A stretch of DNA of 64,000 nucleotides, from contig NZ_REHC01000007.1 of the NCBI RefSeq assembly GCF_003692965.1, positions 1 through 64,000 of the forward strand. The letters are read 5' to 3'. Position 1 is the stretch's first letter. The number at the start of each line of letters is the position of its first letter. Of the stretch, positions 17,568 through 26,418 are shown piece by piece. A program made the translations under genes and the position numbers. The notes under the pieces are model-generated. The model saw nothing but the letters and a program-made list of their open reading frames with translations, had not been told where the DNA came from and did not search any database. The DNA is from Lactobacillus sp. ESL0246 (lineage in GTDB: Bacteria; Bacillota; Bacilli; Lactobacillales; Lactobacillaceae).

Positions 17568-18647
17568 TTGGAGACAAATAAGTACTTAAATTTAATTCAA
17601 ACTGAATTACAAAATATGCCCGATTATATTAAGGAATATAACTTTGGAACCAATCATTCTTTGGCAACGTCATATCAGTATTTAACTGAAATTAGACGTT
17701 TTTTTGACTGGTTGCGAACTGAAGGAATATCAAGAGTGAACAATAATAAGCAAGTTACCGTTGAAACACTAGCTAACTTACATCGAAATGATATTATGCT
17801 ATACATTAATTATTTAGGACATACAAAGAATCAGCAAGGCCATTTAAATTCACCGACTACAATAAATCGTTCAATTAATGCATTGCGCTCTCTTTTTAAG
17901 TTTTTGACGATAACAGCAGATAACAATGATGGTCAACCGTATTTCGAACGAAATGTAATGCTTAAGATTGATTCACTTAATGATACAAAAACTCTTAATT
18001 ATCGAGCTCATGTTCTTGAATCTCATATGTATATCGGTAACTTGAAATACCAGTTTTTAGATTTTATTGAAAACGAGTATGAACAGCGTTGTAATAAACA
18101 AGCCCTTCCCTCCTTTAAAGTTAATAAGCAACGTGATATAGCGATTATTGCTTTAATATTAGGCACTGGTATTCGTGTTTCTGAATGTGCTGGAATTAAT
18201 GTTGCTGATTTAAATTTACGTAAAGCAACTTTAGATGTAACGAGAAAAGGTGGTCAACGAGATAGTGTTCCTATTGCTGAATGGACGCTTGATTATCTGA
18301 TAGATTATAAAAAAGTTCGCAAGCAACGGTATAATGTTACCAAAAGAGAATCCGCCCTATTCTTAACTAATTGGCATCAACAAACAAAGAGAATTACTTC
18401 AAATGCAATTGAGAAGATGGTTAACAAATATTCGGCGGCATTTGGTCATCCTTTAACACCACATAAATTAAGGCATACTCTTGCTTCTGAATTATATGGT
18501 GTTACCAAAGATCAAGTTTTAGTTGCACAACAACTTGGTCAAAAAGGAACGACAGCAACGGATTTATATACTCATGTTGATCAAACAAAGCAACGACAAG
18601 CATTAAATGATATTTCAGCAAATGATGATCCAAAACAAGGGAATTAA
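17568..18647 (+). CDS. XerS-like tyrosine recombinase
   Basis: A 359-residue tyrosine recombinase. Length and sequence follow the single-recombinase XerS family of streptococci and lactococci (INRSINALRSLFKFL, PYFERNVMLKI, IAIIALILGTGIRVSE, LDVTRKGGQRDSVPI, TPHKLRHTLA, DLYTHVDQ). Catalytic residues visible are Arg203, Lys227, His299, Arg302 and Tyr334. The second histidine, normally in QLGH, is Gln325 here (QLGQKG). Translation probably starts at TTG after AGGAGA. It is isolated between the dif region and a strong terminator, which suggests a role at the terminus, although XerC and a XerCD-type site are also present. Confidence 0.85.
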   Translation: METNKYLNLIQTELQNMPDYIKEYNFGTNHSLATSYQYLTEIRRFFDWLRTEGISRVNNNKQVTVETLANLHRNDIMLYINYLGHTKNQQGHLNSPTTINRSINALRSLFKFLTITADNNDGQPYFERNVMLKIDSLNDTKTLNYRAHVLESHMYIGNLKYQFLDFIENEYEQRCNKQALPSFKVNKQRDIAIIALILGTGIRVSECAGINVADLNLRKATLDVTRKGGQRDSVPIAEWTLDYLIDYKKVRKQRYNVTKRESALFLTNWHQQTKRITSNAIEKMVNKYSAAFGHPLTPHKLRHTLASELYGVTKDQVLVAQQLGQKGTTATDLYTHVDQTKQRQALNDISANDDPKQGN

Positions 18648-18686
18648 AAAATCTAGTAGGTAAAAATCACCTACTAGATTTTTTAA
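18646..18686. terminator. Bidirectional terminator after the xerS-like gene
   Basis: A perfect 16-bp stem (AAAAAATCTAGTAGGT and complement) with a 7-nt loop separates two convergent genes. It overlaps the stop codons of both. Confidence 0.85.
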
Positions 18687-19324
18687 TTGAACCATGTTTG
18701 CCAATCAGCTTCATTTAAAGCGGCAAAACACATTGTTATCTCCTCTTGGTTATTGCGTTTAAGCGATAGTGGTGGCAATTTATCAAGAGAAAAGTAAGAG
18801 CAAGAACTCGTTTCGGTATTTGGAATAAACTGGCCACCTATTTCGTGACATAAAAAAATAATATTGCATACATTGATGGCTCGCTCAATACGATTTTTAC
18901 CATGAATATTAGTTTGACTATTCTTAATTGCTATCACCCTGTTAACCGTAATATCTCGTCCAGCTTCTTCTTTCACTTCTTTAATACAATTATCTCTAAC
19001 CGAAAGATTAGGTTCACACCATCCACCTGGCATAGACCAAAGGTTGTCGGTTGTTTCCTTGACTAAAAGTATTTGGTTGTTTTTAAAAACAGCAGCACGT
19101 GTAGCTAATTTTGGGGTTTGGTAGCCATCCTCACTGCTAAACATAAATTTAATCTGCTTTTTAGGTAGTCCCGTTTTGGAAGTCATCATTTCGGTTGCAA
19201 TTTCTCTCAATCTAGTATAACGCTCTAAATCAAACCGATCGCGTCCAAATTCTAAACCATTTTGGGCGATACTTTGTAACTCTATCGCCCAATCTGTAAA
19301 CTGATCTCTTTTTTCCATAATCAA
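18683..19324 (-). CDS. NUDIX hydrolase (YjhB-like, with N-terminal nucleoside-diphosphate hydrolase domain)
   Basis: A 213-residue protein with two parts. Residues 1-65 form the helical N-terminal domain seen in YjhB-type ADP-ribose or nucleoside-diphosphate-X hydrolases. The NUDIX fold follows, with the box GGWCEPNLSVRDNCIKEVKEEAG. The catalytic glutamates of the EVKEEAG part are intact. The substrate is not certain. The frame starts at TTG (19324), five bases after AAGGA, with an ATG two codons in (19318) as the alternative start. The gene is 33 bp downstream of degV on the same strand. Confidence 0.85.
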   Translation of the reverse strand: MIMEKRDQFTDWAIELQSIAQNGLEFGRDRFDLERYTRLREIATEMMTSKTGLPKKQIKFMFSSEDGYQTPKLATRAAVFKNNQILLVKETTDNLWSMPGGWCEPNLSVRDNCIKEVKEEAGRDITVNRVIAIKNSQTNIHGKNRIERAINVCNIIFLCHEIGGQFIPNTETSSCSYFSLDKLPPLSLKRNNQEEITMCFAALNEADWQTWFN

Positions 19325-19357
19325 ATCTATCCTTGAGGTGCAGAGTGTAAAAACATT

Positions 19358-20236
19358 TTACTTGGTTAGATCAATCTTATCAATATCAATCATCCAACCA
19401 ATAGCAAATGACTTTTCTCCTAAGTGTGTTGCAATTCCAGGACTAAATTTAGTTACAGATATATTTTGATTAGGAAATGTATCACGTAAAAACACTTTAG
19501 CCTCTTCTACTTGGCTGCTATCATTTGAATCAATAATAAATAATTTTATTTTATCTTTATAGGGAAGTTTATCTATCTCACTAACTGTTAACTTTTTGAT
19601 TTTTGCAAAAGCTCGTTTCATTGATCTAATTTTGTCAAAAGCAACAATTTTACCATCTCTAAAAGTTAACAGTGGTTTGATATTAAGCATTGATCCAATA
19701 AATGCTTCTGCATTGCTTAAACGACCGCCACGACGTAGGTTTTGTAAATCATTTGGAACAAAAATTTCATCAATTGTTGACCTAATTTGCTCCAGCCTTT
19801 CTAAAATTGTATCTAAATCTACACCATTTTTGATTAGACGCGCAGCGGCTAAAACAAGATTGCCTTGCAATCTTACGGTCATTTTTGTGTCGATTGGATG
19901 CAAATTATATTCTGGATTTGTTTTTGCAATATTACATAGGGTCTGATAGAAGCCAGAGATTCCACTTGATAATGTAATTGCAATGATTGCTTCATACCCT
20001 TCACCATACAATTTGTTAAAAAGATGAATTAAATCCCCCATACTTGGTTGTGAAGTTTTGGGAAAATCAGCTCCCTTTCTTTGCATTTCAAAAAGTTGTT
20101 CTGATGTAATATCTACATCTTCTAAATATTCTTTATTTCCAATAATAATTGGAATCGGTAGAACAATAATATTGTTTATATCCGCTTCTTGTTTAGTTAT
20201 AACGCTGGTACTATCAGTAACTAATGCAATTTTCAT
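19358..20236 (-). CDS. DegV family fatty-acid-binding protein (FakB-like)
   Basis: A 292-residue DegV protein. Members bind a fatty acid and present it to the kinase FakA for phosphorylation. Visible family features are the start MKIALVTDSTSVI, the KTSQPSMGD loop, ITLSSGISGFYQT, and LQNLRRGGRLSNAEAFIGSMLNIKPLLTFRDGKI. It forms a probable two-gene unit with the downstream NUDIX gene. Confidence 0.92.
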   Translation of the reverse strand: MKIALVTDSTSVITKQEADINNIIVLPIPIIIGNKEYLEDVDITSEQLFEMQRKGADFPKTSQPSMGDLIHLFNKLYGEGYEAIIAITLSSGISGFYQTLCNIAKTNPEYNLHPIDTKMTVRLQGNLVLAAARLIKNGVDLDTILERLEQIRSTIDEIFVPNDLQNLRRGGRLSNAEAFIGSMLNIKPLLTFRDGKIVAFDKIRSMKRAFAKIKKLTVSEIDKLPYKDKIKLFIIDSNDSSQVEEAKVFLRDTFPNQNISVTKFSPGIATHLGEKSFAIGWMIDIDKIDLTK

Positions 20237-20308
20237 CTAATTAACTAACCTTTCGCTTTTATATGTACGACTAAAGGAAATTATAGCATAAAAGTTCAAG
20301 CTATTCGA

Positions 20309-20722
20309 CTACTTACTTAAAATCAGTCTTTCTTTTTTGATTAATTTATCAAAAGTTTGACTAAGACAATTAACTTCTTGCTGTGAAAGATCTTGTAATA
20401 GACTTTTTTCAATATCATTCATGGATCTTTTTAATTCTTTCAACTTATTCAACCCTTTTTCACTGAGAACAACTGTCTTGCTTGAGTCATTTTCAGAACG
20501 AGTAATTGTAATTAGTTGAATTGTTTTCACTTGTTGCAGTTGACGGCTTAAAGTGGAAAGAGAGATTTTTAAATTATTAGCTAAATCCCCCATTTTTAAA
20601 GCCTGATTATTATTTTTAGCAAAATAAAGCAGAATGCGAGTTTGTGAAAAATTTAACCCACACCTATTACGTATTTCCTTTTTAATATTCCCTGCGACTA
20701 TGCTAAAGGCTAAGATATCCAA
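20309..20722 (-). CDS. MarR family transcriptional regulator
   Basis: A 137-residue winged-helix protein with the MarR order: dimer helix, then FSQTRILLYFAKNNNQALKMGDLANNLKISLSTLSRQLQQVKTIQLI, a wing with TRSENDSSKTVVLSEKG, and a C-terminal dimerisation helix. It precedes degV with a gap of 72 bases on the same strand. Its own promoter region contains a perfect palindrome that is a good operator candidate. The effector is unknown. Confidence 0.87.
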   Translation of the reverse strand: MDILAFSIVAGNIKKEIRNRCGLNFSQTRILLYFAKNNNQALKMGDLANNLKISLSTLSRQLQQVKTIQLITITRSENDSSKTVVLSEKGLNKLKELKRSMNDIEKSLLQDLSQQEVNCLSQTFDKLIKKERLILSK

Positions 20723-20780
20723 TTTATTCTCCTTCCATCAATTTTGAATAATAAATTTATTTTATAAATTATGTTGTGAA

Positions 20781-20811
20781 ACAATGCTTTATATATAATA
20801 TAAAGCATTGT
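20781..20811. promoter_or_regulatory. Palindromic operator candidate upstream of marR
   Basis: Arms of 14 bp (ACAATGCTTTATAT and complement) flank a 3-bp centre with no mismatch, 59 bases before the marR start. The length and symmetry are typical of a MarR dimer site. There is no T tract and it lies upstream of the gene, so a terminator is less likely. Confidence 0.55.
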
Positions 20812-21026
20812 AAATACTAAGAAATTATTTATAACACACATTTTAAGTTTAAATAAACATTAATTTATAATAATAGTATACCAGCTTTGGTAAAATTTTG
20901 CTCAAAAAACTTAAATCTGTGCATATATAATTAAAGTACCCTATTTTCACATTGGAATTAGACTTGGGTTTACACTTTCTATCAAATAATTGCTATAATA
21001 GAAAACGTAATTTTGAGGTGATATTT

Positions 21027-22712
21027 ATGGCATTCGATGGCTTATTCATACATAGTCTAATAAATAATATTAAACACACGCTGATTGGAAGTCGGCTTTC
21101 CAAAATTTATCAGCCATTTGATCAAGATCTAATCTTAACATTTAGAAAAAATCGAAAGAATTTGCAAGTTTTAATTTCTGTTAATGCACAATATCCTAGA
21201 TTTTACATTACCGAGCAAACAATTGTTAATCCAGATAAGGCACCTACTTTTGTAATGGTGCTTAGAAAGTATCTTGAGGGCTCCGTATTGCAAGATATTC
21301 AACAAGTTGGTGTTGATCGAATCGTTAATTTTTATTTTAGTAATCGTAATGAGTTAGGAGACCAAATACAACTAGTTTTATCAATTGAATTAATGGGACG
21401 TCATAGTAATGTGATTTTATATGATAAAAAGAGTAATCGTATTATTGACTTACTTAAACGAATTAATCCAGAGGAAAATCGTGTTCGTTTACTTTTACCT
21501 AAAGCAAAGTATGAGCTTCCCCCGCTTATCCCTGGAATTAATGGGTTTAAGATAACTAAAGATGAGTTTAATAGTATGACCCGAACAACGACTGTCCAAT
21601 CTTTTGTTCAAAAAGTTAGTGGTCTTGATCGTGATGATCGTAATGAATTAACGGGCTATTTAGAAGATGATTTTTCATACACTTCCTTTAAGACATTCTT
21701 ATCTCAATTTGATAAAAAAGGTGCTTTTATTCTTAAATCGTCTGATAATAAGCGGAAAATTTTTCCCTATCTTCCTTACCATCTTGACTTAACAAAAGAA
21801 AGTGTTAAGTCTGACCTAAACCAGGCTTTAGATGAATTTTATCTTTATCAGTCTAATCGTGACTGGGTTAAGCAAAGATCTAGTCAAGTTGAACGAGTTA
21901 TTAAAAATGAACAGAAAAAATTAACAAAGAAAATTACTAAGCTACAGACGCAGTTGGATCTTGCTGAGAATTCTGAAGGATATCGAATCCGCGGGGAAAT
22001 TTTAAATGCAAATTTGAAACAAGTTCATTCAGGAATGACTAAAATTAGTTTACCTAATTACTATGAAAATAATCGACCAATTGAGATCAAGTTAGATGCA
22101 GCTCTCTCCCCTGCTCGTAATGCTCAGAAATATTTTACTCGATATAAGAAACTTCGTAATTCAATAAAGCATGTTAAGGAGCAGGTTAAAATTTCGCGAC
22201 AGACACTTGAGTATTTTGATTCTGTCCAAACAGCGATTAATAATGCCGATCCGCAAGATATTGATCAAATTATAGATGAATTAACTGCTCAAGGATACAT
22301 TAAACGTCAACAAAAACAAAAAAAAGTCAAAAAAATTACTGAACACAACTTAAATCGATTTCGTTTATCTTCTGGAAAAACTGTATTTGTTGGCAAGAAT
22401 AATTATCAAAATGATTGGTTAACTTTTAAAAAAGCAAATAAACATGATATTTGGTTCCATGTAAAGAATATGCCGGGTTCACATGTGATTTTGCAAGACA
22501 ATCAACCCAGTGATAGAGATATTGCTGAAACAGCAGAGATTGCTGCGTATTATTCTAAGGCAAAAGATTCTGCACATGTTCAGGTTGATTATGTTGAAGC
22601 CAAACGAGTTAAAAAGCCTAATGGTGCTAAACCTGGTTTTGTAATTTATACAGGTCAAAATTCAATCGAAGTCACGCCAAAAAAAGATAATATCCAACAT
22701 AAAAAATTATAA
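21027..22712 (+). CDS. rqcH: Ribosome quality-control protein RqcH (NFACT family, FbpA)
   Basis: RqcH binds stalled 50S-peptidyl-tRNA complexes and adds alanine tails that mark the peptide for degradation. The NFACT-N domain begins MAFDGLFIHSLINNI and contains the conserved DR in VGVDRIVNF. Long charged coiled coils lie at about residues 290-440. The C-terminal NFACT-R domain has ANKHDIWFHVKNMPGSHVIL. The frame extends upstream to 20952, but GAGGTG seven bases ahead of the ATG at 21027 and family alignment fix the start, giving 561 residues. A TATAAT at 20994 is a plausible -10 element. Confidence 0.93.
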   Translation: MAFDGLFIHSLINNIKHTLIGSRLSKIYQPFDQDLILTFRKNRKNLQVLISVNAQYPRFYITEQTIVNPDKAPTFVMVLRKYLEGSVLQDIQQVGVDRIVNFYFSNRNELGDQIQLVLSIELMGRHSNVILYDKKSNRIIDLLKRINPEENRVRLLLPKAKYELPPLIPGINGFKITKDEFNSMTRTTTVQSFVQKVSGLDRDDRNELTGYLEDDFSYTSFKTFLSQFDKKGAFILKSSDNKRKIFPYLPYHLDLTKESVKSDLNQALDEFYLYQSNRDWVKQRSSQVERVIKNEQKKLTKKITKLQTQLDLAENSEGYRIRGEILNANLKQVHSGMTKISLPNYYENNRPIEIKLDAALSPARNAQKYFTRYKKLRNSIKHVKEQVKISRQTLEYFDSVQTAINNADPQDIDQIIDELTAQGYIKRQQKQKKVKKITEHNLNRFRLSSGKTVFVGKNNYQNDWLTFKKANKHDIWFHVKNMPGSHVILQDNQPSDRDIAETAEIAAYYSKAKDSAHVQVDYVEAKRVKKPNGAKPGFVIYTGQNSIEVTPKKDNIQHKKL

Positions 22713-22724
22713 TAATTCAACTAA

Positions 22725-23806
22725 AAGTGTCTGGGAAAAAACTAGCTTCGTAGACAAAAAATATAGATCAAGAAATTCTTTTTAGAAATACTTGATCTAT
22801 TTTTTCCTGTTTTGCTTTAAAAGGAGTCCCTTTGTCCCCCTTCTATTCCAATATTTGCTTAAGTTCATCATCATGAACATCAAGCAAATATCGTTTTCTA
22901 CTTTTTTCTTTCCGCGTAGATGCGTTTGCCTGCTTTACTTTGGAGAGTTTGTTTGGCTTTTTCTTTTAAATATTGCCAGTTGGGATTATATTGCACCTGT
23001 CTTTGGCGCCCGCTCTTAGTTTTAGCTAGTTCGATCAGTTCATCTGTTAGCTGAAACTCATCTGCTTCATAGATTTTAAGATCAGATACTAAAACCGTGC
23101 TCTTATTTTTACGTTTGCCGTATCTTTAAAGTTGAAGCGTACGCTTTGCCAGTCTATGTAATAATCATCTTTTTCGTGATAAGTCCAGTTAGCCAGCTTG
23201 GTTGATCTCGGTGGCACTTTCTAGTTTGTTAGACCTTGACTAGTTTGCGCTTCTTCTTCAGTGATTGCTTGGACTACTTCTTTTTGAATTAGCTCATAAT
23301 AAAGCTTAATTGCACTAATTTTTAATTTGGCATGAAACTTTTCCACTGCTTTTTTCCAAACAAAAATCTACTTGTTGGCATCACTGCAATTTTAGTCCCA
23401 TCAATAAAAATGGCATCTTCTTTGATTAGTCCTTCTGCCAGAGAAAACACGCCAAAAATAAGCAAAAAGTAAAATTTTAAGCATCAAATTTAAGCATCCT
23501 AGCTGAGCGATAGGCTGGTCTACCGGCATTAGCTTGATTTTCAAGCATAACATTATCAGGAATAGAATCAAAAAAGTTACTGATAACTTGAGCAAGATAA
23601 TTTTTAGGAATCGAAAAGTCTAAATTAAGTGTTAAAGTAGTTTGACCTGTGATATGATTTTGGTACATGAAAAGCCCACCTTTTTTTAATTGTAGTAATT
23701 TAATAATATCAAGGCTGGGCCAAAATGTATATAAAAAAATTCGCTAGAATTTAAAGATTCTAACGGATTTTTTGCTTTTTAATGTCTAGTTTTTTCCCAG
23801 ACACTT
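22725..23806 (-). mobile_element. Internally deleted IS1182-type element, copy 1
   Basis: A 1,082-bp element bounded by perfect 21-bp inverted repeats beginning AAGTGTCTGGG (22725-22745 and 23786-23806). The left end carries a long hairpin around AATATAGATCAAG, which would stop transcription out of the element. The transposase gene runs on the - strand and is wrecked. Full IS1182 elements are about 1.7-1.9 kb, so a large internal part is missing. It lies 12 bp after rqcH and only 2 bp from the fructokinase pseudogene. No target duplication is evident. Confidence 0.8.
22797..23668 (-). pseudogene. IS1182 family transposase remnant, copy 1
   Basis: The N-terminus is recognisable (MYQNHITGQTTLTLNLDFSI, then NYLAQVISNFFDSIPDNVMLENQANAGRPAYRS). 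It breaks by frameshift, continuing as LLFAYFWRVFSGRR in another frame. The middle and C-terminal parts survive in pieces, including the QRQVQYNPNWQY region and upstream residues that are missing from copy 2. The element cannot make an intact transposase. Confidence 0.7.
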
Positions 23807-23808
23807 TT

Positions 23809-24683
23809 TTACTCTATTGTTTTAATAAATTTTTCGCCAAAGCAAAATCACCAACTGTCGCTGAACCATTATCAGCAATTCGGGCATCACAATATATTTA
23901 TCAAAACGGTAACATAATTATTTAGCATTTTACTAAAATCACGTCTAACCTTCTTTAAAAATTCTTCACTCACAACGTCACCACCAAAAACAATTTTATC
24001 GGTACTTAAAATCAAAGTAACTTGCAAAGCTGCTTGAGCAACATAGTAGCCCATAATATTCCAGACATGATCATCCAGCAGCACTTGTGCTCCAGGTTGA
24101 ATATACTCGTGCTTCAAAAGTTGGACCTGAAACAAGCCCCCTCTAAGCAATCATGGTGAAACGGACAAACACCAGCAAAATCCAGGTCGTCTGGATGGCG
24201 CTTTAACAGAACATGACCCATTTCAGGATGTCCTTGACTTCCAATTAAATGGCTATTGATCAAGGCACCACCACCAACCCCAGTACCGATTGTGTAATAC
24301 ACCGAAGAATTAATATCTTCATTTAATAATAATGACATCACGTACTCACCATAAGCCGAGCCGTTAACATCAGTAGTAAAAAATATAGGAGGTACATTAA
24401 GTTACTCTTGAAAAAAGCCAACAAAATTAGTATTTTGCCATCTTTTTTTAGGTGTATCAGTAATTAAGCCGTAATTAGCTGATTGTTTACGAATTTTAAT
24501 CGAACCAAATGAAGCAATACCAATTGCTTGAACAACAAACTGCTTAAAATAAACTGCAACCTTTTTTGAAGTTTATTGCGGTTTTGTCGTTGGTATTCTA
24601 ATTGAATTCTTAATTTGATAATTTTCGTTGCCAACGACAAAAACAAATTTAGTACCGTCAGCTTCGATTTAGCCTAATAACAT
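23809..24683 (-). pseudogene. ROK family fructokinase pseudogene
   Basis: The full length of a ROK fructokinase (about 290 codons) can be traced. The N-terminus reads MLLG, then an in-frame TAA at codon 5, then IEADGTKFVFVVGNE. Later come frameshifted pieces matching ASFGSIKI and TTDVNGSAYGEYV, then the conserved YYTIGTGVGGGALI and the GHPEMGH...CPFHHDCLEG zinc region. The end reads ADNGSATVGDFALAKKFIKTIE. Several frameshifts and the early stop make it non-functional. It ends directly at the IS element. Confidence 0.75.
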
Positions 24684-24688
24684 TTTTC

Positions 24689-25039
24689 TTACTTCTTATT
24701 TCTTTGAAAAACTTCAATAATTTCATGATTGGGTCCATAAAATTTAAAATAACTAATTCCTAGTTTGAGCGTATGCTAGTACTTTTGACAAATAGCACTA
24801 GGAATAGTTAAGTTGAATGCAATTTGACCAGCAAATTTACCATATTGACCATTAGTTGCAATTAATGAATTAATCTGATACTCTTTCATAAAATGTTGTA
24901 CTTCAAATGCTGCTCGACCTGTACAAATAACAGGAACATTACCATTTGCTTTTAATTTATGCACAGCCTGACTTACTTCCAGTAAAATAGTTGATTTGCT
25001 AGACAATAAAGTACCGTCCATATCGAAAAAAACAGAGAT
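24689..25039 (-). pseudogene. Remnants of a HAD phosphatase and of a second short unit
   Basis: ISVFFDMDGTLLSSKSTILL is the first motif of a Cof-type HAD phosphatase. About 80 residues of the cap-proximal region follow (VICTGRAAFEVQHFM, SLIATNGQYGKF) and then the frame ends, where the family needs about 260 residues. No start codon precedes it. The last part (24689-24772) encodes LGISYFKFYGPNHEIIEVFQ, which resembles the tail of a glyoxalase/VOC protein and is not HAD-like. The whole is a deletion scar. Confidence 0.5.
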
Positions 25040-25059
25040 TTAATCTTTTCCGCCAAAGC

Positions 25060-25347
25060 TTACTTTCTTAACACTATATTCTTAAACTCAACTTTGCCAT
25101 TAGCAGCAACAACAGCTAAATCATCGCCAAATTTTTGATAGCCACGGGCTATCAAACTAATTCCATTAACTACCAAAACGAAAATATCATAATCAACTAT
25201 TAATTTAACGTGCAGTTTCTTAAGGTTACTTTCAGGAAAAGGTCTATCAAGACCTTTGTTCATCATTTGGAACCACAGCCATTCAGGACTCTTGTCAAAA
25301 ATTAAAAGCTGATCTTCTTTAGTGATCCCAGCCTGACACCAACACAA
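25060..25347 (-). pseudogene. C-terminal fragment, possibly of a GH32 beta-fructofuranosidase
   Basis: The 95-residue frame contains LKKLHVKLIVDYDIFVLVV and VEFKNIVLRK, which resembles the C-terminal beta-sandwich of GH32 sucrose or fructan hydrolases (the pattern RIFVD-SS-EIFVN). No catalytic domain is left. The neighbouring fructokinase wreck supports a lost sucrose or fructan locus. The similarity is weak and the assignment is tentative. Confidence 0.35.
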
Positions 25348-25743
25348 GTTGGGGCACTTAAGCAGGCTAAAACTTATATATTAGGCAACTGGCAGTTGAT
25401 CGTAAATACTCAATATCGGTAATTCACAACTGAAGGTCACATCAGTCATTATTCAACAGAAGGATTAAGTTCAAGACCGCTGGGTTGGAACTGAAGTATT
25501 AGCTAGAAGTATTATCTTCCAGTTAAATGGTGGTAATATTGCTCAATATCTGCTCAAAGAACAAAGAAAAGCTACTAAAGAGCAACGAATCATGCAAGTA
25601 GATTACCGCTTTAAGGTAAAGAACTTGTTATTTGTAAGCAGTTTCAAGCAAATCTTGGCAATGCAGCCAAGACACACTACTGGGATCAAGGGATCATTAA
25701 TGGTGGCCAGATATTATTTGACTTGCCCGAGCGAATAATTTAA
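25340..25743 (+). pseudogene. ISLre2-type (UPF0236) transposase C-terminal remnant
   Basis: Pieces in different + frames read LKQAKTYILGNWQLIV, then TTEGHISHYSTEGLSSRPLGW, then ARSIIFQLNGGNIAQYLL. These match the ordered C-terminal motifs of ISLre2 family transposases (AEGHVSH...LSSRPMGW followed by K-R-Y--NGG). Frameshifts and the missing N-terminal two thirds make this a relic. No terminal repeats were found. Confidence 0.5.
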
Positions 25744-25997
25744 AAAAGTGAAAACTGCAAATAGAGGAAGGCTAAAAGTTTATTACTTACAAAAAATTGA
25801 CATTAACATCTATTGATTTATGCTGGCTCTTCAACTATATATTTGGTAAAATTATTCGTGAAGGGGATCTTACCGATTCATACGTCAATTTTATTTACTT
25901 GTTAATCAGACAAAAATAGGCCTTTTTCAATAGTAAATATAGATATTTACGGTCATTGTAGTGTATTTTATAATTATTAAATAGAGAAAATAGAAAA

Positions 25998-26315
25998 ATG
26001 AAATTTTATACAGGATTAGTTTTGCTCTTTTTATTCATGCTTTCGTCGTTATTTGCATCATTGATTGATCTTATTGAAAAAAGAAATTTAAGGAAAAAGC
26101 AATCAAGGATAGAAATTATAAATGTTTGCTGTAGTATATTAGTTTTTACATATTTTTTTGTTCCTCGAAATGTTTTTTTAGGTCTGTCTATATTGGTTGT
26201 ATTGGTTATTTATATCAATTCGATTATTATTGGTATAATAAATGATAGTTTCCATATCAAGCATCATATTATTAGAGCTTTGATAATATTGCTGATTTTT
26301 TTATTGCTGTATTGA
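25998..26315 (+). CDS. Small membrane protein of unknown function
   Basis: A 105-residue, very hydrophobic protein with about three membrane segments (residues 4-24, 43-60, 62-80 and possibly the tail 88-104) and a short basic cytoplasmic loop EKRNLRKKQSR. No family is recognised. The ribosome binding site is weak. It is convergent with the 51-residue peptide and CPBP genes. Small proteins of this kind are often immunity proteins in peptide-toxin loci, but this is only inferred from context. A hairpin with a T-rich tail follows it. Confidence 0.5.
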   Translation: MKFYTGLVLLFLFMLSSLFASLIDLIEKRNLRKKQSRIEIINVCCSILVFTYFFVPRNVFLGLSILVVLVIYINSIIIGIINDSFHIKHHIIRALIILLIFLLLY

Positions 26316-26364
26316 TTTAAAGTAGTATGCAGTTTCTCCACTATAAGTTTCGGTTGTAGACTTT

Positions 26365-26418
26365 ATCCTGTTGATGAATACTTTGTAGTATTGTATTAGC
26401 AGGATTTAATTTTATTTA
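26365..26418 (+). terminator. Terminator-like hairpin after the 105-residue membrane protein gene
   Basis: ATCCTG and CAGGAT (26365-26370, 26400-26405) close a structure with an inner stem AATACT/AGTATT, followed by TTAATTTTATTT on the + strand. Confidence 0.45.

Noticed and set aside
19596-19946. 116-codon + strand frame opposite degV
   Set aside because: Low-complexity antisense shadow of a well-supported gene.
25797-25920. 40-codon frame starting TTG after the ISLre2 relic (MTLTSIDLCWLFNYIFGK)
   Set aside because: No ribosome binding site, and the start coincides with a TTGACA promoter-like box. No coding support.
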